In this document: piece after piece, positions 42,600 through 55,399 of the stretch
Layout: each line of letters opens with the position of its first letter
Position numbering within the stretch: position 1 is the stretch's first letter
Assembly: GCA_951812925.1 (NCBI GenBank)
Contig: OX638370.1
Span: 81,388,004-81,452,003, forward strand
Source of the DNA: Calliopum simillimum
Taxonomy: Eukaryota; Arthropoda; Insecta; Diptera; Lauxaniidae
Direction: 5' to 3'
Length of the DNA: 64,000 bases
Made by a program: the position numbers and the translations under genes
The notes under the pieces: generated by a model
What the model was told of the DNA's origin: nothing
The model's database searches: none
The model's input: the letters and a program-made list of their open reading frames with translations, nothing else

Positions 42600-45068
42600 G
42601 GTTGCGTTTGACTGTATGGCAAACTTAGTTAACTGACACACTCGGGTGAATGTGGTTCTTTTGTGATAACCTTAAAATGAAAAAGAAATGCATATCTCCA
42701 CTTCTCTTCACACACCAAATTTAACTCTTGAAGGAGTAGCAGAGGGTTATATTTCTCATCGTTGAGAAGGTATTTGCACTTGTACCAACTTGTCCTTGTA
42801 CTGCTCTTCATTTACACGAGTATATTTGCCACTGTAGATTCATGAAGAGTATAAGTGCTGCTATAGCATCTCGACGGTTCGAGTAAATTCTTATTGTTTA
42901 TCATACTTCGATTAACGTAAATATTGCTTTTTGCATTCAACCCACATTGTATTTACTACTATTTACTTTGCTTCATTTACTTCGCTTAATTTAACAATGC
43001 AGTTTTTAACAAAAGTTTTGGTTTCATAATAATTTTTTAAAGAATTGTGACATATGTAACATGCGTTTTAAACATTAATTTAAAATATCTATCAAAAAAT
43101 TCTACAACATCAGCCCACTGTCAATACTAAATGGGTTCAATCCATCAACTAAACTTAACTTAATCATTCAAACAACAACCAATACGCCAACAACAATGCT
43201 AACAACATTTAAGCCAAAATTATATATTAAAAAAAATAAAAAATAAGTCAAAACAAAACACAACAAGCAAAATGTTTAAATAAAAAAGCACCCATGAAAC
43301 CAAAACGGCACAAGCCTTTGACTTGTGAGCTGACTAAGGTTGGCTTTTGGTAATCAACCCCTGGCGATAAAAAGCCGCAACAAAGTCATTTATTTTTTGG
43401 GCAAAACCGACACAAAACAAAGGAAAAAAACCAAAAAAAAAAAAAAATCAGCAAACTTTAAAGTTGCATTGCATGAGAAAGAAAAATGCCTACGGTTCTT
43501 CAACTGGGCTGTGATGATGACAGGCGAAAAATGTACTCAACTAGAAGGATAGGATGAGTGAGAGAGGGAGAAAGAAAAAGTGAAGCCTTAGTGTCCAAAA
43601 ATGAAAATAGGTACTGCAGCTGATGCAAAAACTAAGAAAAGGGTTGCTTCAAGCTAAAAGAAGCCATGAAAATATAAAAATAGACGTAACAAAAGCAAAG
43701 AAACAAACCATGATTAAAATAGGGTTTGAAAAGCACTGACAAAAACCTTTTTTTTTGTGAACGCTGTGTTTGCCACTTACGTCTGCATACTTAATTTTCT
43801 AAAAGAATCTGGGCTAATTTTCCATATATCTGAAATATGGTCAGCAGGGTCAACAATTTCCGAACAATTCAAATGAGAAATCATCAATGACCGTCTGTTG
43901 TAAGGCATTGAAGTGAAAAGTGGCGATAAGATTCATTGCATAGAATCTTATAAGGAGGCGATATGTCTAAATCGAATATTATTTCCTAAATTAGATGGTA
44001 AAAAGAGTATCGCGCAGTGCACGAAGAAAGTTCTTTATGACTGAAAGAAGATTTTTAGTAAAAAAAGATAACATTTGGCTTAGGCTGCTACTTTAGAATT
44101 AATTTCCTGTAATATAGATGCAGCCTTAACTTACGTTTCGCTAGTTTGAAAGTCAATTAAAAGCTTTGGTTAATAAAGATTTGTATCCGAGTCATTCAAA
44201 TCATATGCCAGGGATGGCCATAATATAATTTGCATCTTTCGGCGCCGAATTTTTTGAAAAGAGCTGTTAATTGTAGTACAATGCACTAAAACCTGATTTC
44301 TTCATAATTGTGATCTACCTTAATATTATTACATATGCTCATACACACTTGTAGCATGTGATATACATATGCCGTTTATATAATAGCACACACACATACA
44401 AAAAGATATACAAATGCAGAATATATCTACACGTTATATGTTTTTCGTAAAGTTTTGCAGGCATAACCTTATCTCAATTTTAAAAGACCCTCAGAGGTTT
44501 TTCCTTGTGCTTCGTCTTTGCCGGCGCAATGCCAGAGTTTCTGGAAGTTTAAAGCGAAGGCACCACACAAGTGCACTAATACTATCGCATGAGTTTAGTC
44601 CTGTTTGGTTGGTAAACTTACATGCGCTTATGAAATATCGTTTTGTCCTTCTACAATAATCAAAACATAAAAGTTCATCATCACGTTACAGTCGAAAACA
44701 TGTGAGGACGGTATAAAAAAAAGTAAAAAAAATACGAGAGAGGATAATAAAGAGCGAAGGAAAAAGAAATACATAGGTACTTGAAGAAAAAAAAATTGCT
44801 TGTACAAATGAGCTGTAAGGCGTACAGTGGAATGAAATGCAAGACTACGAATTTTCTAGAATTGTTCTAAATCCTTCATCTAGTTATAACCAGAGCATAC
44901 TTCATCTATGTACTTTAAATGGTCATTAGCGATTATTAAAAGTGCCTAGTCAGGGCACTGTGTTCTATATTAGCAGCGAGAGTATTCGGAATTCAAGAAT
45001 CAGCTCCATTAGTTTTGACCTTTTTCATACCTACTGACATGGTAAAGCCTTTGTTATGCAAAGCATAG
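42600..45068. other. Non-coding stretch, no gene seen
   Basis: AT-rich with A-rich tracts (43418-43448) and short ACACAC microsatellite sequence near 44389. No convincing open frame or RNA gene. Confidence 0.5.
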
Positions 45069-45076
45069 TGTAAACC

Positions 45077-45273
45077 GGCTCTCGGAAATATGCCATAAGA
45101 AATAACGCCAGAAAAACTTACATACAAAATTCTGGCGTTATTTCCATTTTGGTTTGGAAATAAAGGCAAAAGTTAACTAGGAAATAACGCCAGAATATTG
45201 TATGGAGATTTTTCTGTCGTTATTTCCAAAAAATTTTCTGTCGTTATTTCCTATGGCGTTATTTCCGGGAGCC
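45077..45273. mobile_element. Small MITE K (about 197 bp)
   Basis: Termini GGCTCTCGGAAATA and TATTTCCGGGAGCC are inverted; TGTAAACC flanks both sides (45069-45076 and 45275-45282, with one extra T on the right). Inside, AAATAACGCCAGAA or its complement is stated at least five times in alternating orientation, so the element can fold into several hairpins. Confidence 0.75.
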
Positions 45274-45282
45274 TTGTAAACC

Positions 45283-45809
45283 GACAATGGGTTAGCAGCC
45301 CAAAGCTAGTCCAATCTATGCTTGTGGAGTTGGTGTCTACACTTGGAGAAGTGGCGATTTTGCTAATGCTAAAGAAGTCAGTAGCCCGCTGTAGAAGCCT
45401 GCTTGACTATTGGAAACAGGTTTGTCTTACAAAAAGATTTTGGGGTGACTGTAACTTGCCAATAAGCGAAGAGAATTTTGATAGTCAGGCAGTGAAGTCC
45501 CAACAACATTAAATGCTTAATTCAATATAGCAATCCACTAAATTTCACTTTAAGCTGTAAGTCACTATTTAGAAGGTTCCAGGTCAGATGACGTACATAT
45601 GCTCTAGAGGAACAAGAGAAAGAAAAATAAAAATGAACCAAGCAATTTTTGAGATGAATGATATCTTTAGAAAGAAGTCTTTGCCACTTACTTAGTTAAG
45701 AGTTTAAAGTTTTGAAAGAACATGCTCTTACAGATCTGAGAGGTTTAACAACGATTCGAATGGAGACAAGAATAATGTTGGGGTAAATAAATTACGAAGT
45801 ATCACAATG
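45283..45809. other. Spacer, no gene seen
   Basis: A frame spanning the MITE right end (45198-45512) is accidental. Nothing else is recognisable. Confidence 0.45.
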
Positions 45810-46480
45810 GAGCTATATGGGAATATCCGCAAATAATCTTCCATTATATGATCCAGGTTTTGACATGAGGGGTGTCAGGAGGTAATTTTACCTGAAAATT
45901 TCGTGAAAATCGAAATTTCCAATTATATACGGGAGAGCACACATTTCAGAAGTATGTTACGGAGCACCTTTTCAAATATTCTCAAGTAAAATTCAGAAAA
46001 ATCGTATGTGGAACATAACGACAGGATGGGTTAAAAAGTCTAAATCGCTCAATACATTACAAGTCATAAAATTCTCGAGAAATTCAAGCAAATGCATTGA
46101 AGAAAAATAAAGCGACTTTGTTTAAAATGTTTTTTTAATTTAAGCGCCCCCTGCCGAGTAAAAACCACATAATCAAAAACCCAAAATTTTGGGTAAGAAA
46201 CGCGATTTTTGTCGATATGCGGTCGAGCACATAAGGCAATATAGCGGGATATCTAATAAATATTCTGGAGTAAAATTCAGTTAAATCGTATGTGGGACAT
46301 GGTGAAAAAATTCAAGTAAATTTCCTGATAAAAATAAATCGACCCAATTTATGATGTTTTTTTTTTTTAAATTCATGCCCCCCATGTCGAGCATAAAACG
46401 AAAAACGCAAAGTTTTGTGTAAAAAACGCGTTTTTTGGCGGTATGCGGCATAAGGAACGATTATTTTCGGACATGCTTAT
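45810..46480. mobile_element. Element H, copy 2 (empty site for MITE I)
   Basis: Left end ATGGGAATATCCGCAAATAA, right end ATTATTTTCGGACATGCTTA. The interior follows H copy 1 (AGGGGTGTCAGGAGGT, ATTCAGAAAAATCGTATGTG) and passes through AAGGCAATATAGCGGGATAT without the 1-kb MITE. It is shorter and more diverged than copy 1. Confidence 0.8.
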
Positions 46481-48279
46481 TTGTCTTGTTCCAAATGCCT
46501 TTGCACTAGTCGAAAAGTGAGAGTATTTGGCAAATTACCAGTTCCAATATTATCGCTCTGCAATTCGAGATTGATGAAGTTTCTTCACGGACAGACATTC
46601 TGGAGATTGAGCTGAGCACAAAGTTTATGCTTACTAACTACTTATTTTGAGTTAAAAGTTTTTATTTAATCAAAGTTCTATGTGTGTATGTCCTCATGGC
46701 TATGCTTCCAAGATCTTTCCGACGAGGTCTTAAATATTCCCGCATTAAAAATGTGAAGTAAAGCTGCTTACTGTGATTTGCTAGCAACCCGCAAAGAAAG
46801 TAAACAACAAGTTCAGTTCAACAGTGAGTTACAAAAGCAAACGGACATACCGCACTATAACAGCACATTCCCGCTCACCACAACCATTTCGGCGATATCG
46901 AAATACCCCCGACATATAACTGAGCTGACTTAGAAAAAAGAAACAGAACCCTCAAAGAGCAAAGAGTGATGGTAGAAACTGAGAAGTCTGTAGTGCTGTG
47001 AATGAGTGAGTGAGTAAGTAACGTAACAAAGTTCGAGATGAAGTACATGCATACATACATACAAACAAACATACATACATACGTAGAAGTAGAGCGCACA
47101 AATCAAAAAAATCCTTTGGGCCAAGTTAAGAAGAATTCATTGCCGCAAGTGATTTGGATGGGTTTTCGGTACGAATTAAATCACGACGCTGATGAGATGG
47201 CAAATGAAAAACTTTGCAATGCTTCGAGAGTTTTTGTTGCTTTTTTTCCTTCTATGATATTGTAAAGTTTATATGTGGTTGTTGGTGTGTGTGTGTATAT
47301 GTGTACATGTGTGTTTGTGTGGGTGCATATGTCGACTTAGCAGCAATGTACAAGAAAGAAAAAAATAAAGGAAGGTCGGGAAGCCGGAAAGCGTATAAAA
47401 GAAAAAAAAAAGGATGTTGAGAGGCAAAAAAAGTTCTTACAGAGAAAGCAAGATATTAGAAAAGCCCTAAGGTAATGCAAGGAAATGTAAACTTTTTTTC
47501 TTCATATTTTACAAAATTTATTAAAAAATATTAAAAATAAATGAAAAATCAAAATTTTTAAATTTTGAATAAAGTAAAACAAATGAGGCAAATTTTAAGT
47601 TATTCTTTCATATCAAGCTCTCAAAATTAAACCATTCTGAACTGGTTGTAAATTTTTATATCCTTATTTTGAAACTTAGAGTACAACCGAAATATGACTG
47701 GGGTAATATGTTATATGGGAAGCACAGAAAAAAAATTAATAATTTTATCGAGTACGAGTTTTGCCATAATCCGTTTTAAGACTGCTTGGCGACAAACATC
47801 TATTCTCACACAAAGCAGTGCCTGGATAGTAGTAGATTGATTCAACAACGTAGTCGAAATCTTTTAAGCATTCGTTAAGATTCTTTCGGATTCCTATTTC
47901 GGCCTTACTATTCCTTTATCTAAGAAAACTTTAGGGAGAATGTAAGTCAGAATACAAAGCCTTAGACGCCACCCGATTTAGCAATAGATGTCGCTGACAA
48001 TAATCTATTGAGCAACGTGATTTTAAGAACATCATGTACAAGTATTGCTTGCATATTACATTGATAGCCTTAGTCCCTCCGCTGCATTGAAGCCCATATG
48101 CTTTTTCAGAAGACAATGTTGAAAGCAATGCTGTAGTCTATGAAGTCAGGTTAAAGCACAGCCCTCCACATACACGATTACTCGGTAATTTTGCTTTGTG
48201 TACAATATTAGTTTGATCCAGGCATGATCGATTTCCCTGGAGTAGTGGCTTTTGCTTCTGTGTTGTCGAATAAATTTTT
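46481..48279. other. Non-coding stretch with microsatellites
   Basis: CATACATACATACAAACAAA at about 47046-47085 and a TG-rich tract at 47284-47332. Reading frames here (for example repeated MYVCMYV) come from these repeats. No gene seen. Confidence 0.55.
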
Positions 48280-48680
48280 CCGCTTACTTATTCTGTTTAG
48301 AAGCATTTTTCGACCGTTTTAATCTTTTATTGAGTTTTTGGTCTCTTTGATACTTTTGAAATTTGATGAATTTTCTGAAAACTCTCCTACTCTGTTTCGA
48401 TGTTTTCATATTTTTTTTTGTTACTTTTTCGATGGTAACTCGAATGCTTAGCTCGACTTATTCCCTACTTTTTGATATCATGCGATGCTTATCGAATCTT
48501 TCGATGTTTAACAACACTTTTAAAGATTTTTTTAAAAATATTTTTTGCTTATTATGCATCGGACCATATTTCAAAAGTTTTCATCATTTATTGACTTTCC
48601 GGTGTCTTCATTAGTTTCTGAATTTAAAAAAAGATTTTCAATTATCCTCGACTTGTACCGTCTTTTTCTCTATTTTTTTA
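48280..48680. repeat. Degenerate T-rich array
   Basis: Words such as TTTTCGATG, TTTATTGA, CTTTTTCGA and TTTCGATGTTT recur without a strict period, resembling 40095-40310 and 56630-57190. Confidence 0.45.
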
Positions 48681-48732
48681 ACCTATGGGATCCACAGAAC
48701 AAAAACCAATGTTTAAAAAAAAAATTTCATCC

Positions 48733-49335
48733 TTGAAAATAAGAACTTTTCATACTAATAAGCCAATATGGCCACTTGGTTACGTGTTCATGGACCAGTG
48801 AAAGATAAATGGATTCCAATAAAACCAAATAGGATTCATAGAACATAAAACAGTGTTAGAAACAATATGTCAATTAAGTGCAGTATCTTTTTCCTAATGC
48901 TAGGACTTTATCCTTGAAAATAAGGACTTTTCACACTAAGATCCCAATATGGCCACTTGGTCATCTGGCCATAGACCACTACAACATGAATGGATCCCGA
49001 TGAAACCAAATGGGATCCATAGAACATAAAATAGTGTTTGAGACGATATATAAAAATTTCACTAAATAGTATAGTACTAAGTACACTAAGAACCAAATAT
49101 GGCTATTTGGTCACCTGATATTGGACCACCCACTGGAACATGAATAGCTTCCAATGAAGCCAAATAGGATCCACCAAATATAAAATAGTGTTTGAAACAA
49201 TAAATCAGTTTAGTGTAGTTTCTTCTTCCTTAAACCAAAATTTGACCTTTGAAAATAAGAACTTTTTATACTAATGACCCAATGTGGTCACTTGATCGCA
49301 TGGTCACTGGCCACTCGAGTATGAATGTGTGCTAA
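48733..49335 (+). repeat. Tandem array, unit of about 178 bp
   Basis: About 3.5 diverged units. Each carries CTTGAAAATAAG.ACTTTT, CCAATATGGCCACTTGGT, a GGATCC/GATTCCAAT-like middle, ACCAAAT.GGATCCA and AACATAAAA.AGTGTT. Units begin near 48734 and 48912; the third has lost its head (from about 49080) and the fourth is partial (from about 49250). Confidence 0.8.
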
Positions 49336-49559
49336 TTGAATTGAGTAAGTGAGTTCTACTGATCTAATTTTGTTTAGGATTGAGTCGTATGTATTGGCCC
49401 AAGGGGTAGAAAACTGCACCAACCGCTACTCGAAAATCATTTCAGATATCCAAAAAAACTCCAACGGATTTTTCTTGATTAGGACTAAGTAGCGTGTGTT
49501 CTAAAATTCACCAAAAAACTTCAAAGGAATTATGTACCGGGCCGATATGGGATATTATT

Positions 49560-49880
49560 TATTATGCAGCAGATTTTACTGATTTTTTTATACTTCTTGA
49601 TTGAACTGATTATCATCGATGTTATTCTGTACTTCACAGCTTTTCCGTATCGAAAATTTCAATACTTTTCTACTTTAGTAATTTTTAAGTGATCTCGACA
49701 ATTCTGGAATTCCAGCAACTTTGTGGTATCTTTTTGGCTTTTAATATTTGCAATTCATTTCAAATTAACCGGACTGTTTCAATACTTTCGAGACTTTTAC
49801 CTTCTTGTTCGATATAATTCGATAGTTCTCGGTTATTGTACATTACTTTGTACTTTTCGACATTATACGATTTGTTATTT
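49560..49880. repeat. Degenerate T-rich array
   Basis: Similar in style to 48280-48680: TTTTCCGTATCGAAAATT, ACTTTTCTACTTT, TTTCGAGACTTTTAC and TTTTCGACATTAT recur irregularly. Confidence 0.4.
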
Positions 49881-49997
49881 GATTTTCAGTTTTGAGTCAT
49901 ATTGCTATAAAAATGGGTTAAGGCTTTCAAGGCAAATTATGCTTTCTGTAAATACAATTGGACATTTTGTTTTGAAAACAAAAAAATAATGTATTTT

Positions 49998-50360
49998 ACA
50001 CGGAGAGAACTTTGAGCTAAAAACAATCCATAGCCATTATTGCTTGACATATATGCCAAATTGCTGTTAATTAAGAGCCTTTGTTTTCTTGTCAATGTAC
50101 CAAAATGTCCATAATGACATCTCAGTACATCGTAACATTCCATTATTATTTATGCAATAGTTGACATAAGCTTATTGAGAATCATAAACACACTGATGAG
50201 AATATTTATTTTTTGATAAAAAAGCCAAAAGGCCATGATATCAAGCACAAACGGGAATATTTCTTTTTTTGATAGGTAATAGGTCCTAATGACCAAAATT
50301 TATACCATGCACAACTTTATGCTCTAATTGCGATTTTAGAACATTTTTTCTCCCCGTGTA
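49998..50360. mobile_element. Short MITE with CACGGAGAGAA termini
   Basis: CACGGAGAGAA near 49999 is matched by TTCTCCCCGTG ending about 50358, and both ends abut TA, the Tc1/mariner target. About 360 bases, no coding potential. The terminus is of a type common in fly genomes. Confidence 0.6.
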
Positions 50361-51819
50361 TCAATGTGCCATAAATGCATATTTCAATTCATTTAGTTTT
50401 AAGGCATCCTCCTTCACAAATAATAGTATTTAATCCTTTATTCAAATGAAAGAATCATTTATACGAACAGATTTGTATGTAAAAAAGAAAAATATTATTT
50501 TTGACATGCACTTGTTACTTTATTTTTACATTTTGATTCTGTGGTTATTTGGTATTTTAATTTCATTTTCAATAAAATAAAATATATGCATTTAATTGAA
50601 ATGAATTCTATGCTGCTGCATTTGCATTAGAATTTGTACAGATTTTTCATTCTGAATATGAGCACACAACACACTTGATTGAATTCTACAATTTTACGTT
50701 ATTATTCTTTTGTATGAAATTTAGTTGCTGTATTTGAGAGCTCAATGGTTTTCCTTTAAATTGATGAAATTTTTTTATTTTGTATTTACATGTACAAAAA
50801 CTAATAGAACTATTAGGCCATTGAAGCGAATATTGTAAAATTTTTACAAAATGTTGTTATTAAAAGTTTGAATTCAATTTATGTGTTTATATTTAATGAA
50901 TGTAAAGAATACAGACAATTGTCTATTTTGTATATGGCGAAAACAGTGAGTTCCTGAATAGGCGCAATGTTTGCCAAATTCAAGCGACTTTTGCAAATCC
51001 CTGTTTATAGTTTTCGTTAATCTGATACATAACCCTTCAAATACTTATGAGGGCTTTGACACAATTTAAAGCGGGCTCCATGATTTTCGAAGTAGTGACG
51101 AAAATTGAAAACGAATAACGCAATGCAATCTACTAAGTGGTAAAAAGCTATGACATAAAAAGTTTTGGAAAAAGTTGATTTGTTTACATACAATGTACGA
51201 TTGAAAATTGAGGTATCATTTTACAGAAAAATTAATTTCTCGTAAAAATGTTTTAATGGATTCTCTATCTTCGGACTTCAAGTTCGGACCGCAAGAACCT
51301 CCCATACAAGCAAAAGTTTCAAAATGCTATAGAGTGTTTCTTTGCGTTACCGACCAAGATTCGACTTGACATCTCCGATTTCTACGGAAATTGGTGAAAA
51401 GTTAGTTATCAAACACTATCATATTACTGTGGTAAAATGATTTTCCGAAATTCCGATAATTTTCAAGATGGCCATAGGAAGTTCGATCCAGCCTTTCGAT
51501 ACTCAAATATTTGAAAACTTATAGCTCCTCGGCTTTTTAACCGATTTTAATGAAATTTCAAGGGTTTCTGTAGAAAAGTATGGGCTTTTGAAAAAAAATA
51601 ATTACACTGAAAAAAAAATTTTTTTTCGTCAAAAAAAATCGTTTTCAAAGCCAATTTGGGGCTTGGAGCACCCTTTTTATAATTTTTTTTTTAATTATTT
51701 TTATTTAAAAGTACATTTTTTTACAATTATTTTCCGGTCCTCAAAAATGTGGTATGTTTTACGGTTATCAAGTTATTAGTTTTTGAAGTTGTATAATGTT
51801 GTGTTTATCATGTTTGTGC
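50361..51819. other. Non-coding stretch
   Basis: AT-rich. A short piece at about 51293-51330 (AACCTCCCATACAAGCAAAA) matches the inner units of repeats B and D. No gene seen. Confidence 0.5.
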
Positions 51820-52245
51820 GGGTGCGCTACCATGCAGGGCTACCACGGTCCGGATGGTATTTCTTCTTCAGTGAACCTTAGTGAAATTTTTCATAAAATT
51901 TTTTTGTGGAATATTTTAACCGATTATAACCAAGTTTTTGGATAAAGGGGTCAAAAATACCCATAAAAACGCGATACAATGGGTTAAGATATTCTAAAAA
52001 ATTGTTCCCTGCTTGATTTCATGTTAACTTTCCGAAACACATTAGCCCATTGTATCGCGTTTCTATGGGTTTTTTTGACCCCTTTATGTGAGTGCGCTAC
52101 CACACAGGGCTGCCACCGTCCGGACGGTTTTTTCTTCAGTGAACCTTAAGAAATTTTTCATAAATTTTTTTTTTTGAATATTTTAACCCATTATAACCAA
52201 GTTTTTGGATTAAAGGGTCAAAAAGACCCATAAAAACGGAATATG
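51820..52245. repeat. Compound direct and inverted repeat
   Basis: A unit with GGGCTRCCACSGTCCGGA, TTCAGTGAACCTTA and TAACCAAGTTTTTGGAT occurs at 51825-51975 and again at 52090-52215. Between them TAGCCCATTGTATCGCGTTT (52047) is the inverse of AAACGCGATACAATGGGTTA (51967), and GGGTCAAAAATACCCAT pairs with ATGGGTTTTTTTGACCC. Confidence 0.7.
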
Positions 52246-52424
52246 TTCTGTTAATATGTTGGTACGACTTCTCATTGAAGAGTTATTGCAATTTAAAAAG
52301 TAAGATATGTATTTTAATATGAACTCATAGGTAGTATTTCATATCGTAACTGTTAACAACTTTTTAAATTGGGTGATCTTCTAAACTTGAAGTCGTACGC
52401 AAATACTTTTAACGTACTTTTGTA

Positions 52425-52645
52425 GGAAATTTCTTGTGCTACAAAATTGGAGACCAAAATTTTTCCGTAAAAGTTAGCATTAGCGAGATATTTGCAAAAA
52501 ACCTTTGAGTCTTAATAACTTTTTATGCGCACACGACTTTGCAATGGACTCTTCACACTTTATTTATCATGCATAAATAAAGATAATTCCGGGGAAAAAA
52601 ATTCTCTTGGAATTATTTCGCAAAAAATTCTAATTTTTTTTTTAT
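52425..52645 (+). repeat. Dispersed repeat M, copy 2
   Basis: Direct match to 2905-3122, including TAATAACTTTTTATGCGCAC and TTTATCATGCATAAATAAAG; a few dozen bases present in copy 1 near 2965 are missing here. Confidence 0.75.
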
Positions 52646-54751
52646 AAAACGTTATACGCAAAACGAGCGAATTAAGTTAAGTGCATTAACGAGTGGATTG
52701 GGATAGACAGGAGAATGAGCTTTTAACACTTTATGCTATAATTCCATAGCAAAAAATTTTAAATTATTTTATTATTTCAAGATGTTTATATAGAAGCTGT
52801 TAAGTACATATCTGTATGAAATGGTTAAAATATACAATTTGAACTTTGAACATGATTATGAACCACTGGATATTGAATGGTACATTTTTCGGAGAATCAC
52901 CTACTTCTCATATATAAGGTTAGCAAAAGAAGTACAAAATTTCCAATATATATCATAAGAATGTTAACGAAATGACAGCCATGTTTTGAAAAATTGCAAA
53001 AATAAATTTTCCCAAAAATATTTCTTATTTCTTAAAATTTTTTTTTTTTTATGGAAATCTTTCACAGCATGATGTAGATATGTAGTAGTTTTAGCACTAT
53101 TACTTGAATGCAACTCCTATGGTACAACCTGTAGGACACAAGTACTATTGAATTATTTCAATGATACAAATTACTGTCTATACTGTCTATACTAATGGTA
53201 TCATCACATTAGTTTAATAGTTCAATGATTACTGGTATCCCCACATACAAAGGCACAAACCATTAATGTGCGAATAGGATGCACTAGTGAATCAATATTC
53301 CCTGACTATAAATTTGATAATAAAAACATACGATTAACACAAAGTGTTGAAATTACTATTTTGATAGTACATAGCCTATTGACTAATCCTAATACTGATT
53401 GAAGATAAATGCAGATAAAGTTTTTATTTTTTTTTTCTGTGTTTATATCGTTTCAAACTTTTAAATAACATTACTTAATTAACTATGTGGAATTAATTTC
53501 TTTCCTAATTAATGTTATTTTAAAGGCAAATTTGTTAAATCAATTGAAAATAAATAAAATTAATTAATTTTTATTAAAAGAATTGTTTATCAACAGCAAA
53601 CGAAAATGCCATTTCAATCGCTGCAAAATTTTTTATTTCAGAAAAATTAATGGAATGGAACGCATTCAAATGGAAATTTGGAAAAATATTTGCGCTTGAA
53701 TGGGAGCGTAAATGCAACTGGCAGGGATGAATCCATAATTCAATGGATGCATAGAGATGTTAATTAATTTCATTTCAAATTGAATGAACCGAAAACAGGT
53801 GAATTGACTGTAATGTACAGTGGAAAGATAATGGGGAGGGTACATTTGCGTGCGTGTTACTGATTTTACTTGCATACATACACATACATATGCACAGCGC
53901 TCCAGTAGTGTGTGCATTTCCGGTCTCTATTTACCTGTGTATGACTAAGGCACGCGCTTTGACTACTCAAGCGTGTTAAAATCAATTACGACTACAAATG
54001 CATTTTACACACACACACAAATGTGCAAAACCCATAAGCGCATATTGCATCAAATGCAAGTGAATTTTGGAAAATTGCACTTTAATTGGCAAAAGGTTGA
54101 AAACAAAGTGAAAATGTGCATAGTCTATCTATCAGTCATTAACACAATTTTCATTTGAATGCATTTTGATGTAAATTTTTGAATACAAAGGATTTCGACA
54201 TACAACGGCTGCAGATTTTTTCTTTAGCAATAATTCAATTGTATTGCAGTTCTTGCATATCTCTTTATAAATATTTGCTTCATTTATTCCATTTTACTTG
54301 CTAAATTTACTTCACTACACAATTTTTTTATATATTAAACTGATGGCAGACAAAATTTCAATTTTAAACTATGTGAAATAAAAAAAAAACAAATACATGA
54401 AATATATTCGATCTGTAGCTATCTTCCACTTGTTTGTCAGTTACTCAACCCCTACCAAGGGCAGGCAGTCATCTAATGTGGCCCGCAGCATTACAAGTAA
54501 AAAGGAAAAAATCTAAACTAATATATCAAAAAGTTTACGTATACAAATATTGCCTTAGCATATTCATATGACCCGCAAACTTATCTAACCTTTCCTTACC
54601 TTAAAACTAACAGTAGGGTGGATTTAAAAATTTCTGAAGCTGCGTAGGTACTGTTAGGAAGAAAGTTGCGGGAGCCGGGTTTTCCTCCTACAAATCATCG
54701 CTTCGTATAACCTGCATATTTTTATACAATATTATATTTTGATTTATACAT
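52646..54751. other. Non-coding stretch, no gene seen
   Basis: AT-rich with small ACACATACATATGCAC and ACACACACACA microsatellite tracts (about 53878 and 54009). No convincing open frame. Confidence 0.5.
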
Positions 54752-55306
54752 ATGTAAAGTAGAACGGGGCAATGTCGTGCACTCAACTTTGACATGCTCG
54801 TAAAGCCGTACATCTCAAGCGAATGCAACGAGTAAGCATCCGATCGAAAGATAATTTCATTGGTTACATCCAAGTGTAACAACATTTGTGTAGCGAGAAA
54901 TTGTGTTTGTGTAAGTGAATGTGCACGACATTACCCCAATGGTCGTTTTAAAAATCAACTTCGATAACTCGGTGAAGCCAAAACTTTTTTCGAAAACCAA
55001 ATACTTATTTTCTTTGGCAGGATATTTCGTTTCAGAAAACACTTACCTGGTATATTTTCCCGGAAGAAAAATTATTTTTCTGACCCGATAAAAAAACACT
55101 TTTATCGTCCCGAAAGCGTGCGTTTTGAAAAAAACGTTACTCTGTAAAGACGAACTGGTGAAAATTGCTAGTATTATATGCATAAGCTCAGTAGGTCAGC
55201 AGGTCCCTACCTTACGAACAGTTGGTAAATCATTCAATTCTTTGGGCTAAAACAGCCAGTGCACGACATTACCCCCTGCACGACATTACCCCGTTCTACT
55301 CTACAT
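54752..55306. mobile_element. MITE N (about 555 bp)
   Basis: Left terminus ATGTAAAGTAGAACGGGGCA, right terminus GTTCTACTCTACAT preceded by TGCACGACATTACCCC; the arms pair for about 30 bases. GTGCACGACATTACCCC also occurs internally at 54929 and twice at the right end. Superfamily not assigned, no coding frame. Confidence 0.75.
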
Positions 55307-55399
55307 ATAAGTAAGTAACTATTTCTGAATTACAAATGAAATGTAATTATTTTTATTATTATTTATTAAAATAATGATTTACTGTCGTAATTAGGTAGT

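Noticed and set aside
44414..44659. 81-codon plus-strand frame
   Set aside because: No recognisable domain, signal peptide or splice support; length is within chance expectation.
46875..47124. Minus-strand frames with MYVCMYV repeats
   Set aside because: Produced by a CATACATACATA microsatellite.
55035..55056. Recursive-splice-like CAG/GTAAGT on the minus strand
   Set aside because: It lies inside MITE N and lacks a polypyrimidine tract.
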